Source: Flavobacterium sp.
GTDB lineage: Bacteria; Bacteroidota; Bacteroidia; Flavobacteriales; Flavobacteriaceae
DNA: 64,000 nt
Direction of reading: 5' to 3'
Assembly (NCBI GenBank): GCA_023251135.1
Contig: JAHEZJ010000003.1
Coordinates: 1 to 64,000, forward strand
Shown here piece by piece: positions 1 through 8,031 of this stretch (its first letter is position 1; each line of letters starts with the position of its first letter). The notes below the pieces were generated by a model. The model searched no databases. It worked only from the letters and a program-made list of their open reading frames with translations, and had not been told where the DNA came from. A program made the translations under genes and the position numbers.

Positions 1-905
1 AGCATTAAAATTGGCTTTTTAAGCTGTAATGCTAATCCTAAAACTGCTTTACGGGTCAATTTATCGGTCCAGATTACTTTTTCTACCAACCAAGGCTTGT
101 TGATTCTGGTTAGTTTTGAAGAAGCCTCTTTGTCTAAAACAAAAACAGCGTTGTTGTGTTCCTGTAAAAACGAAGCCGGTACGCGGTTGGTCACTTCATC
201 TTCGACTGATTTTTTTACAATGTTTGCTTTTCCTTCTCCCCAAGCCAGTAAAATTACCTGTTTGGCTTCCATGATCTTTTTTACTCCAAGTGTAATCGCT
301 GTTCTTGGTGTATTGCTCAATCCGAAAAAGTCTTTACTTGCTGCTACTCTGGTAATATGATCTAAAGCCACCAAACGTGTTTTAGAGTTTTGTAACGATC
401 CCGATTCATTAAAACCAATATGTCCGTTACCTCCAATTCCAAGAATCTGCAAATCGATTCCGCCAAGTGCTTCGATTTTTGCTTCATAATCGTGGCAATA
501 ATCCGCGATTTGCTCTTTTGTTAAAAGTCCGTCCGGAACGTGGTAATTTTCAGGTAAAATATCGACATGATCAAACAGCAATTCATTCATAAAACGAACA
601 TAACTGTTGATTGAATTAGGCTCCATTGGATAATATTCATCCAAATTGAAACTAATTACGTTTTTAAAACTCAAGCCTTCTTCTTTGTGTAAACGTACCA
701 GTTCAGCATATAATCCTTTTGGAGAAGAACCTGTTGCCAGACCTAAAATACAAGGTTTATTTTCTTTTTGCTTGGATTGAATTAAAGCCGCAATTTCCTG
801 AGCTACTGCTTTTGACGCATCGCCAGAATTTTCAAAAACAACTGTATTGATGTTTTCGAATCGTTTCTCGAACCCCGTTGCTTTGTCGATTTTACTTTTT
901 AACAT
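1..905 (-). CDS. nagB: Glucosamine-6-phosphate deaminase, 3' part beyond window edge
   Basis: The reading frame opens with ATG at 905 and runs without a stop to base 1, giving about 301 residues. NagB converts glucosamine-6-phosphate to fructose-6-phosphate and ammonia in the cytoplasm. Visible motifs are LDEYYPM (D89, matching catalytic Asp72 of E. coli NagB) and GIGGNGHIGFNE (H162 and E167, matching His143 and Glu148). Asn160 stands where E. coli has Asp141. The frame is already longer than the 266-residue E. coli enzyme, which fits the long Bacteroidota form with a C-terminal LmbE-like domain, but that part is not in the window. It follows the sugar transporter gene by 32 bp and is probably the last known gene of the operon starting at 4601. 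Confidence 0.9.
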   Translation of the reverse strand, partial: MLKSKIDKATGFEKRFENINTVVFENSGDASKAVAQEIAALIQSKQKENKPCILGLATGSSPKGLYAELVRLHKEEGLSFKNVISFNLDEYYPMEPNSINSYVRFMNELLFDHVDILPENYHVPDGLLTKEQIADYCHDYEAKIEALGGIDLQILGIGGNGHIGFNESGSLQNSKTRLVALDHITRVAASKDFFGLSNTPRTAITLGVKKIMEAKQVILLAWGEGKANIVKKSVEDEVTNRVPASFLQEHNNAVFVLDKEASSKLTRINKPWLVEKVIWTDKLTRKAVLGLALQLKKPILM

Positions 906-937
906 GATATAGTCTTTTTAATTTTTCTCGTTACACT

Positions 938-2311
938 TTACCAGCTTCGATACTTATGTCCTTTTACTGCATAAAAAAGAATCATTACATACGATGGTAA
1001 TAGCATTAAATACGCAATCTGATTTCCGCTTTTTGAAACTCCAACGGTACCATTTGCAATATTTGACGCATTTATATTTTCTGTGATTATTCCGTAGAAC
1101 AAAGGAAAAATTGCTCCTCCAATAATTCCCATAATCAATATTGCACTTCCAATTTTGGTATAACCTCCTAAGTCCTCTAATGCCATTGGCCAAATTGCCG
1201 GCCAGCAAAGCGCATTTGCCAGACCCAACAACGCTACCAAAAGGATGACCACCGGCAGACTTGGGATTCCAGGCAGCTGAATCATAATTTTTGGCGAAAT
1301 CAAAACGATTGCCAATACTAAAATTATACCCAGAACTCCTGACCCTTTCAAGGCTGTTACCTGCGAAAGGTATTTTGGAATTAATGTAATCCCCAGTATA
1401 TATCCCACAACCATTGCCGACATGGTAAACGAGGTTAATTTTAAATAAAAATTTCCTTCGCTTCCATAAACGCCTAGTTCTTTTCCGAATCCTCCAATAG
1501 AATCTCCGGCTAAAACTTCAGCTGCTAAATACAGCATCAAAGTGATTACTCCTAAAACCAACTGCGGACGTCTGAAGGCATTTCTAATTTGCTTAAAAAT
1601 ACTCAAATGCGCCACATTTCCTTCTTCATCCAGATCAATTTCCGGAAGCGGAGACAGTTTTACCAAAAGTGCTAAAACCATTATAATCAACCCCATATAA
1701 AGATAGGGTCTTTGCAATTGTAATGCAAGAGAATTTAAAGCATTTGTTTTGGAAACACTATCCAAAAGCGCAATTTTATCTGCCGTAAACTCCTGCATGT
1801 TTGACAATACCAAAGCCGTTAAGATCAATGGTGCTACAAAACCTGCCAGTTTATTTGCAATTCCCAGTACGCTAATTCTCGCTGCTGCACTTTCTCTTGG
1901 ACCGATCACTACCACATACGGATTGGAAGCTGTCTGCAAAATAGCCAAGCCCGTTCCCATGATAAATAAGGCAATTAAAAACAATAAAAAAGTTCGGCTT
2001 TCGGCGGCCGGATAAAACATAAATGCTCCGGCTGCAATTATTAGTAATCCTAAAGAAATACCATTTTTATAGCCTACTTTTTCAATTACCCAGGACGATG
2101 GAACTGCCATTACAAAATAGGCAATATAAAAAGCAAAAGTTACAAAATAAGCCTGAGAAGAAGACAACTCGCACGCTAATTCGAAAAAAGGAATTAAAGG
2201 TCCGTTTAACCAGGTGACAAATCCCAATATAAAAAATAATGCGGTCAGGATAATCATCGGAATGATCGAACTCCTCTTTTCTATAGGTATTGCAGTCTCA
2301 ATTTTTGACAT
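938..2311 (-). CDS. FHS-type sugar MFS transporter
   Basis: The 457-residue protein is almost entirely hydrophobic helices, about 12 membrane segments, and matches the fucose/glucose/galactose:H+ symporter branch of the MFS (FucP, GluP, NagP). The central stretch TASNPYVVVIGPRESAAARI (about residues 126-145) is typical of this family. It should import a monosaccharide or small glycan product across the inner membrane. It lies between the nucleotidyltransferase and nagB genes, so N-acetylglucosamine, N-acetylgalactosamine or galactose are likely substrates. The exact sugar is inferred. The 184-bp gap upstream carries a possible extra promoter. Confidence 0.85.
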   Translation of the reverse strand: MSKIETAIPIEKRSSIIPMIILTALFFILGFVTWLNGPLIPFFELACELSSSQAYFVTFAFYIAYFVMAVPSSWVIEKVGYKNGISLGLLIIAAGAFMFYPAAESRTFLLFLIALFIMGTGLAILQTASNPYVVVIGPRESAAARISVLGIANKLAGFVAPLILTALVLSNMQEFTADKIALLDSVSKTNALNSLALQLQRPYLYMGLIIMVLALLVKLSPLPEIDLDEEGNVAHLSIFKQIRNAFRRPQLVLGVITLMLYLAAEVLAGDSIGGFGKELGVYGSEGNFYLKLTSFTMSAMVVGYILGITLIPKYLSQVTALKGSGVLGIILVLAIVLISPKIMIQLPGIPSLPVVILLVALLGLANALCWPAIWPMALEDLGGYTKIGSAILIMGIIGGAIFPLFYGIITENINASNIANGTVGVSKSGNQIAYLMLLPSYVMILFYAVKGHKYRSW

Positions 2312-2378
2312 AATTTTATTGGTTGATAGTTAATAGATTAGTTGTTTTATCCATCTAAAATAACATCAACACTTTTTG

Positions 2379-2386
2379 CAAATATA
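2379..2386 (-). promoter_or_regulatory. Possible -7 element for transporter and nagB
   Basis: On the minus strand this reads TATATTTG, a perfect match to the Bacteroidota -7 consensus TAnnTTTG, 67 bp upstream of the transporter start. It sits inside a near-palindrome of TTGCAA halves (about 2375-2392). No convincing -33 TTG is seen at the right distance, so this may be only a weak internal promoter. Confidence 0.35.
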
Positions 2387-2495
2387 TTGCAATTTAAACA
2401 CATTTCAGTGCGTATTTTTTGCAATTTTAAAACAAAAGTAGTCTAATAAGTTATACTTATCTGTAAATTAGATATCAATTTTTTGTTAATTTTTT

Positions 2496-3371
2496 TTAAG
2501 CCTCCCAGTCTAAAACCGGATAATGCTGCTTTAAATATTCCTTTACATCGGCAATATCTTCTTTTGCAGTCAGATCCGGAACATGTTCTGAAAATGGGAT
2601 ACCTATTGTGGTATTTGGGTTTTCTTTTACGGCATTTAATAATACTGTAGGCAACTCTTTTTCGTCGCGCTCAGGATGAACAGGACAATTTTTTAAGTGT
2701 GTGTATAACGTACTTCCGTTGAATTTAAAAGCATTCATACTCACTCTTATTTTCCCCTCAACGTCTTTATAATCCGCTAAAACATCAGCAGAAGGTTTTT
2801 CTAAAATATCCAGCAACTGATTGTTCTGATCCAATTTAGCAATGGCAAATCGGGAAATTCTTTCAGACGGAAATTCCAAAGCCTCACGATCGTAAGCAAT
2901 AAAAGCGTTTGGACTACTGGTTTCTCTAAGCGCCAATAAAGCAGCAGCTGAGTACAAGTTATCACTGTTACAAACTGAATATTGCTGTGTGTTTAACTCC
3001 GGAAACTGCTCTACCGCCTGAAACAAAGCATCGGCAGTACCAAATGGTTTCACTCTTCCTTCAGGAATGTACTGAACAGCAAATGAAATGTTGAGTCCGT
3101 GAAAATCATTATCGGTGTTACGGCTTCCGTAAAATTCTTTAAACAGCTCTCCCTGCTCTCCAATGATAATGTAGATGTTTTTATATCCTGCTTTTTTAGC
3201 GTTGAGCAAAAGATAATCCAACAAAGGTCTTCCGCTTGCTCCAACTCCTATTAAGCCTTTACTTCTTTCATTTGCCTGCGCAATTTCTTCTGCAGTTAAA
3301 TTATCTGAAATGGCTTCTTTTTTCATACGGGAAGATGCTCCACCCGCAAGAATAACTAAATTGTTATGCAT
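2496..3371 (-). CDS. NTP_transferase-family sugar nucleotidyltransferase
   Basis: The 291-residue cytoplasmic protein begins with VILAGGASSRMKKE, the nucleotide-binding signature LxGGxxSR of nucleoside-diphosphate-sugar pyrophosphorylases. CNSDN near residue 134 fits the metal-binding Asp of the family. It probably joins a sugar-1-phosphate to UTP or another nucleotide. The neighbouring GHMP kinase could supply the sugar-1-phosphate. The pair resembles the logic of anomeric kinase plus uridylyltransferase in galactose and galacto-N-biose use, but the sugar and nucleotide cannot be read from sequence. It is separated from the kinase gene by 138 bp containing short repeats. Confidence 0.75.
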   Translation of the reverse strand: MHNNLVILAGGASSRMKKEAISDNLTAEEIAQANERSKGLIGVGASGRPLLDYLLLNAKKAGYKNIYIIIGEQGELFKEFYGSRNTDNDFHGLNISFAVQYIPEGRVKPFGTADALFQAVEQFPELNTQQYSVCNSDNLYSAAALLALRETSSPNAFIAYDREALEFPSERISRFAIAKLDQNNQLLDILEKPSADVLADYKDVEGKIRVSMNAFKFNGSTLYTHLKNCPVHPERDEKELPTVLLNAVKENPNTTIGIPFSEHVPDLTAKEDIADVKEYLKQHYPVLDWEA

Positions 3372-3422
3372 ATTTATATATTTTTCATTTTGAATTTCCT
3401 TAAATCTATTGGTTTAGAATTG

Positions 3423-3457
3423 TTTCAAGTTTCAAGTTTCAGGTTTCAGGTTTCAGG
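3423..3457. repeat. 7-bp tandem repeat, 5 copies
   Basis: Five heptamers of the form TTTCAAG or TTTCAGG follow one another in the gap between the kinase and nucleotidyltransferase genes. They are followed to about 3510 by degenerate CATCTTACAAC-type repeats. The same heptamer type recurs at 52681-52815. Confidence 0.8.
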
Positions 3458-3509
3458 TTCCCAAAACCCACAACTCACATCTTACATCTTACAACCCACA
3501 TCTTACAAC

Positions 3510-4601
3510 CTAAATCTCAACATTTTCAATAACCCTAACACCAGGATCAACAGACACCGCATAAGCTTCCTGAGCTCCCGCATTTAGAATGGCTTCAATA
3601 ACCAAATCTTCTTTCTCCGGATTTGCGATAACCACGATACTTCCACCACCGCCAGAACCTACAATTTTTGCTCCGTAGGCACCAGCACGCAAAGCCGCAT
3701 TGATCATAGCGTCAATTCGGGGTACAGTAACTTTTAATAAATCGCGTAAAACTTCGTGATGAAGATTCATAAGAGCCCCAATTTTTTTAAGGTCTAAAAC
3801 TGGTTTTTCAAACTCTTTTAAAGCTTCTTTGGTATAATGATAATTTTTTAAGGCTGCTTCGAAGAAAGGAATCAATCGGTCTGGCAGGCAATTTCGGTAG
3901 CGGTCCAGATCTTCTATTTCGGAAGCATTCAGATCAAAATCGGGAAAGTTTTGCTTTACAATATCAATTGACATTAAAGCATTCCCTTTCAACTCTCCGA
4001 GCAAACCGATAGTTTCTTTTGGAACTCCCGAAACTCCGGTAACAAGGCCTTTCAGGTTCGTTCCTATTATTTTATACGAAAAAGGATCTTTGGTATTAAT
4101 GTAAACGATATTCCCCACTCCGATGCTAAAATGATCCATCATTCCGCCCGGCTCTCCGTGTTCTAAAACTTCCGATTCGTAACCTAATTTGGAAATAAAC
4201 TCGGGAGTAACTTCACGATCAATTCCAAAGGCATCGATTAAAAAACGAATCCATGCCATCAATAAAGCGGAAGAACTCGAGGTTCCGGAGTTTATTGGAA
4301 TATCTCCTGTAATGGTAATGTCGTACCCCACATTAGGCACACAGCCGTATCTTCGCAATACCCGTAAGGACGAAGCAAAATAATCTCTGGGCTCTAATTT
4401 GTCGAAAGTGGCATCGATATCAATGATACGAATCTCATTAATATCAATCATATTTAAAACAAATGTCTGGGTTAGATTTTGTTCGGCAGATAGTTGTATA
4501 TTTCGATCGATTGCACAGGCGATAACCGGCAATCCTAAATAATCCTGATGGTCTCCGAAGAGGCAGGTTCTGCCCGGGGCTAATGAAGTAATTTTTTTCA
4601 C
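3510..4601 (-). CDS. GHMP-family sugar kinase (galactokinase-like)
   Basis: The 363-residue protein shows all three GHMP kinase motifs. Motif 1 is GDHQDYLGLPVIACAID (16-32), like GEHTDY of galactokinase. Motif 2 is the ATP loop PINSGTSSSSA (102-112). Motif 3 is the glycine-rich GAKIVGSGGGGSIVVI near the C-terminus. It should phosphorylate a sugar at C1 using ATP. It is the first gene of the minus-strand operon (kinase, nucleotidyltransferase, transporter, nagB). A GalK-, NahK- or heptose-kinase-like substrate is possible. With GH109 and GH35 genes nearby, galactose or an N-acetylhexosamine is my preferred guess. The operon promoter and paired operators lie at 4691-4773. Confidence 0.8.
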   Translation of the reverse strand: MKKITSLAPGRTCLFGDHQDYLGLPVIACAIDRNIQLSAEQNLTQTFVLNMIDINEIRIIDIDATFDKLEPRDYFASSLRVLRRYGCVPNVGYDITITGDIPINSGTSSSSALLMAWIRFLIDAFGIDREVTPEFISKLGYESEVLEHGEPGGMMDHFSIGVGNIVYINTKDPFSYKIIGTNLKGLVTGVSGVPKETIGLLGELKGNALMSIDIVKQNFPDFDLNASEIEDLDRYRNCLPDRLIPFFEAALKNYHYTKEALKEFEKPVLDLKKIGALMNLHHEVLRDLLKVTVPRIDAMINAALRAGAYGAKIVGSGGGGSIVVIANPEKEDLVIEAILNAGAQEAYAVSVDPGVRVIENVEI

Positions 4602-4690
4602 TTAAAAATTTTATAATAAAGCCTTGTAAAACAATAAATTACAACGCAAATTGGTTAAGGATTTATTTGATTCTTTTGATTTTGATTCTA

Positions 4691-4773
4691 CGAAACTAGA
4701 GATTATATTTTTATAAAACAAGAAAAAAAAGAAAAATGTGCTCGAACACACCGTTAAAATGTTCTCGAGCACA
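4691..4773 (-). promoter_or_regulatory. Operator pair and promoter of kinase-nagB operon
   Basis: Reading on the minus strand: two 14-bp CpG-centred palindromes at 4760-4773 and 4737-4750, centres 23 bp apart, then a -33 TTG at 4719-4721, a 20-bp spacer and a -7 element TAGTTTCG at 4691-4698. On the plus strand the palindromes read TGTGCTCGAACACA and TGTTCTCGAGCACA. The same arrangement is found before both susC genes and in single-site form before the XRE gene. The sites also lie upstream of the divergent LacI gene, so autoregulation is possible. Confidence 0.8.
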
Positions 4774-4818
4774 CTAATTAATTCTTACAGGATTTTAAAA
4801 AAATTAAATCAAAGTTTC

Positions 4819-4826
4819 TATATTTG
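4819..4826 (+). promoter_or_regulatory. -7 element of the LacI-family gene
   Basis: TATATTTG is a perfect TAnnTTTG match ending 5 bp before the ATG at 4832. If used, transcription would begin at or very near the start codon, giving a leaderless or almost leaderless mRNA. No clear -33 TTG is visible. Confidence 0.45.
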
Positions 4827-4831
4827 CCTAT

Positions 4832-5872
4832 ATGGATAAAAAGTACACCATTAAGGATATAGCAAAAATGGCGGGAGTTTCTAAAGGAACTGTCGACAGG
4901 GTTTTGCACAACAGAGGAAAAGTTTCTCCTACGGCCTTAGACAAAATAAACGAAGTTCTGAACGTCATCAATTATGAGCCGAATTTAATTGCCCGAAATT
5001 TAAAAAACACCAAGGTTTACAGAATCTGTGTTTTACTTCCCGATCCTGAAATTGATCCCTACTGGCTTCCCTGTGTAAACGGAATTCAGGATGCGATCAC
5101 CGAATTTAAAGCGTACAGTGTTATTATCGAAACACACTTTTTTAATCCGGAAAGCACCAAATCATTTTTAAATACCAATGAAACCATTATCAAAAAATCG
5201 CCTGATGCTGTTTTGATTGCGCCTTTATTCCACAAAGAAACAGTGGGAATCGTAAAACAATACGATGATTTGAACATCATGGTGAATACGTTTAACAACC
5301 AGATCGAAGGCGAATCTATAAAAAGTTTTGTTGGACAAGATTTAAATAAAAGCGGTCGTGTGGCTGCCAGTTTAATGAATCTAATTTTAACAGAAGGCCA
5401 GATTGCCATCATCCATATTGACGAAAGTCTTAAAAACGCCGTGCACATGCAGGAAAAGGAAAAGGGTTTCAGAAGTTATTTTGACGAGAAAAAAATCCGC
5501 AGCTTTTCACTGACTACTCTAAAATTAAAACATCCGAATGTTGAAACTAAGTTTTCAACCTTTTTAGACGAAAATCCAAATCTGAAAGGAATTTTCATCA
5601 CCACCTCAAAAGCGTATCAAATTGCCTCTATTTTGTCTGCTGTACCCAACAAAAAGATTGCAATCATTGGTTACGATTTAGTAGCCAAAAATGTCAATTT
5701 CTTAAATCAGGGACTGGTTCATTTTTTAATTCATCAGAATCAAAAAAGGCAGGCTTATTTGGGTGTTAGCACTTTGGTGGAGCATTTTTTATTCCGAAAA
5801 GATATTCCGGAAACCATTTTATTGCCAATCGATATTATTAACGTAGAGAATGCTTCTTTTTACGTTTCTTAA
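4832..5872 (+). CDS. LacI-family transcriptional regulator
   Basis: The 346-residue protein starts with a canonical LacI helix-turn-helix (YTIKDIAKMAGVSKGTVDRV, residues 5-24), then a hinge (about 45-60) and a periplasmic-binding-protein-like sugar-sensing domain (about 62-340). It is divergent from the kinase-nagB operon. LacI-family proteins bind palindromes with a central CpG, which is what the repeated 14-bp sites at 4737, 4760, 7704, 7727, 26627, 27688 and 27711 have. I infer it controls this operon, both susCD operons and the XRE gene. The sensed ligand is unknown, probably a sugar or sugar phosphate. The ATG at 4832 is the natural start because the HTH begins directly after it. Confidence 0.9.
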   Translation: MDKKYTIKDIAKMAGVSKGTVDRVLHNRGKVSPTALDKINEVLNVINYEPNLIARNLKNTKVYRICVLLPDPEIDPYWLPCVNGIQDAITEFKAYSVIIETHFFNPESTKSFLNTNETIIKKSPDAVLIAPLFHKETVGIVKQYDDLNIMVNTFNNQIEGESIKSFVGQDLNKSGRVAASLMNLILTEGQIAIIHIDESLKNAVHMQEKEKGFRSYFDEKKIRSFSLTTLKLKHPNVETKFSTFLDENPNLKGIFITTSKAYQIASILSAVPNKKIAIIGYDLVAKNVNFLNQGLVHFLIHQNQKRQAYLGVSTLVEHFLFRKDIPETILLPIDIINVENASFYVS

Positions 5873-5929
5873 ATTTTATTCACAGAATTGCCACTAAGGC
5901 ACTAAAACGCAAAGATTTTTTGTTTTTTT

Positions 5930-6087
5930 TGTCATTTCGACCGAAGGGAGACTCGAGCGCTAGCGAACAGGCGAAGCAAATCACGCATGAAGCTCGACAA
6001 AGATTGGCGATTTTAGGAACGGAGTTTCTTTTGCGATTTGCTTCGCCTGTTCGCTAGCGCTCGAGTCTCCCTTCGGTCGAAATGACA
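5930..6087. repeat. Long palindromic repeat (about 50-bp arms)
   Basis: The left arm starts TGTCATTTCGACCGAAGGGA and the right arm is nearly its exact reverse complement, ending TCGGTCGAAATGACA. Arms of about 50 bp enclose a loop with CGACAAAGATTGGCG. Related copies lie at 14202-14331 and 18566-18653. It lies downstream of the LacI gene and may also act as a strong hairpin. Confidence 0.85.
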
Positions 6088-6148
6088 AAGCGTCCTTTTC
6101 TTAAAAATTCAGATTAAGCTTTACATCACTCACACACCTCAATGCTCA

Positions 6149-6627
6149 CAATCCACATTTCACAGATTTAAGTAGATTTTTTTTCCTCGCAGATCTGGCA
6201 AATTTTGCAGATATTTTTCAACCTAAAAAATCCGTGTTAATCCGCGTCTTCGCAAAGCGAATCAGCGTCATCCGCGGCCCTATCCCACATCGCTTACAAG
6301 CCCAATGTCCACAATCCACATTTCACAGATTTAGGTAGATTTTTTTCTCGCAGATCTGGCAGATTTCGCAGATATTTTTTCAACCTAAAAAAATCCGTGT
6401 TAATCCGCGTCTTCGCAAAGCGAATCAGCGTAATCCGTGACCCCTATCCCACATCGTTTACAAGCCCAATGCCCACAATCCACATTTTACAGATTTAGGT
6501 AGATTTTTTTTCCTCGCAGATCTGGCAGATTTCGCAGATATTTTTCGACCTAAAAAAATCCGTGTTAATCTGCGTCTTCGCAAAGCGAATCAGCGTAATC
6601 CGTGGCCCCTATCCCACATCGCTTACA
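6149..6627. repeat. Tandem repeat, three copies of about 164 bp
   Basis: Copies begin at 6149, 6312 and 6476 with CAATCCACATTT(C/T)ACAGAT. Each contains CGCAGATCTGGCA, ATCCGTGTTAATC and GCGTCTTCGCAAAGCGAATC. The copies differ by only a few bases and small indels. No reading frame of note lies in 5873-6713, which is filled by this array, the palindrome before it and short CATTTCACAG-type repeats after it. Confidence 0.9.
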
Positions 6628-6713
6628 CCCCCCAACGCTGACAACCGCATTTCAAGCTAAAATTTCACAGCAAACATTTCACAGCTAACAGCTAACATCT
6701 CACAAGGAACATT

Positions 6714-7352
6714 TCACTCCATCAAAATAAATTTTCCGAAAGAAGAAGCAATATGAAAATTAGGCGTTTCGGTATTGGGATTTACCCACGAAATCCAGGT
6801 GGGTTCGTATTCGTCATTTGTATTCTTATCAAACTTAGCTCTAAAAACACCTGTTTCAATAGTGTTGTTGTGTATTAAATTCAAATCGTTTAATGATTGA
6901 ATACTGATTCGTCCTTCAACGGTAAAAGAGATTTCATCCTTTGACGTCGTGATCTCTAAATCATTTTTAGGCCAGTTCCAATCAAAATCAAAGTCCTTAC
7001 CGGGGCGGGCTTTAAAATCCATTACACGTCCTGCTGTATCGATTTCCAAACAATAATACGGGTCTAAAGACGCATTGGTTCTAAAAAACAATTCTACCCG
7101 GTCAGAATTTCCGATACTGTCAATACTATCGTCTTTTTGATCCAGATGAATATGGATATCAAACACCCTGAATTTAAAAAAAAGATTTTCGCGATCCCAA
7201 AAGGCACTGAATGCTATTTTTGAAAAAGGTTCACTGCTCCATGCCGAGCAAAAATCAGTAAGCTCATTTGCTTTTTCCCAAAATGAGGCAACGGGATTTT
7301 CTGTGGCTTTTTTCTGATTCTCATTTCGTAAAACTACCTGATATTCTTTCAC
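6714..7352 (-). CDS. CBM9-like carbohydrate-binding protein, no signal peptide
   Basis: The 212-residue protein resembles the carbohydrate-binding family 9-like fold: a beta-sandwich with FWEKANELTDF near the N-terminus, KIAFSAFWDRENLFFKFRV, and the conserved NSDRVELFF followed by YYCLEIDTAGRVMDF. Such domains bind sugars and are normally parts of exported proteins. This one starts with GTG, has no upstream in-frame ATG and shows no signal peptide, so it may be cytoplasmic or use another route. It stands alone, pointing away from PUL 1. Confidence 0.7.
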   Translation of the reverse strand: MKEYQVVLRNENQKKATENPVASFWEKANELTDFCSAWSSEPFSKIAFSAFWDRENLFFKFRVFDIHIHLDQKDDSIDSIGNSDRVELFFRTNASLDPYYCLEIDTAGRVMDFKARPGKDFDFDWNWPKNDLEITTSKDEISFTVEGRISIQSLNDLNLIHNNTIETGVFRAKFDKNTNDEYEPTWISWVNPNTETPNFHIASSFGKFILME

Positions 7353-7703
7353 AATGTTTGGCTTTATATATTTGTTAATTTTTTTAACATTTCAAATTCT
7401 GAAGACCGCTTCAGACGGAGGGTATTTTTTGCTTTTTTTCGGATTACGAAAATAGGTTAAAATCGGATAAAAGAAAACAGGATACTTTTCTAAATATTAC
7501 GCATGAGAACAGCCTTTTTCTCCTTCAAAAAATCAAACCTATCAATAGTAATTATTCATTAATTTTAACACAAATACGATAATTAACGCAACTAATTTCT
7601 ATTTAACACTAAAATACCTCAAAACAGAACTAACGTTTTTCCTCCAACTAATTCCATAATAATCATACGAATTTAAGTAAAAAAAGTGTTTTACTTAAAA
7701 AAA

Positions 7704-7787
7704 TGTGCTCGAGAACATTAATTACGTGTGTTCGAGCACATTTTTAGTGTTTTTTCTTGTTTTATAAAAATATAATCTATAGCTTCG
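7704..7787 (+). promoter_or_regulatory. Operator pair and promoter of PUL 1
   Basis: TGTGCTCGAGAACA at 7704-7717 and TGTGTTCGAGCACA at 7727-7740 (centres 23 bp apart) precede a -33 TTG at 7757-7759, a 20-bp spacer and a -7 element TAGCTTCG at 7780-7787. The stretch from the second palindrome through the -7 box is nearly identical to the modules at 4691-4773 and 27688-27771. The transcript would have an untranslated leader of about 240 nt. The rest of 7353-8031 is AT-rich and shows no gene. Confidence 0.85.
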
Positions 7788-8006
7788 TTTCATAATAATC
7801 TTAAAAACAAGTTAATTATATGATTTTTAATGGTTTTAAATTGTTCAAAAAAACAGAAAAACCAAAAGAAATAGCCCCATACAAAAAGATTAAAATAGAA
7901 CGGCAATTGTTTTTTAGCCATTTCGTCAGAAGATAAATTACTCCCAAAAAAAGTTATCTCATAAAAAAAGAAGTCCAAAACTTACAAACGAAAAAAAACA
8001 AATAAA

Positions 8007-8022
8007 CATTAACCAAACCCAA
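8007..8022 (+). promoter_or_regulatory. Conserved leader motif before susC
   Basis: CATTAACCAAACCCAA ends 9 bp before the susC start. The identical 16 bases end 10 bp before the second susC (27899-27914), although the surrounding leaders differ. It may take part in translation initiation, since no Shine-Dalgarno sequence is visible. Confidence 0.5.
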
Positions 8023-8031
8023 TTTTTAAGT

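Noticed and set aside
97..360. 87-codon plus-strand frame
   Set aside because: It is antisense to the well-supported nagB coding region.
5953..6070. CTCGAG in the palindromic repeats as further operator sites
   Set aside because: The flanks (GACTCGAGCGC) do not match the TGTGYTCG half-sites and no promoter follows; similar CTCGAG at 14220 and 45155 is rejected for the same reason.
6149..6627. CRISPR array
   Set aside because: Units are about 164 bp and repeated as a whole, without short repeats separated by unique spacers; no cas genes are present.
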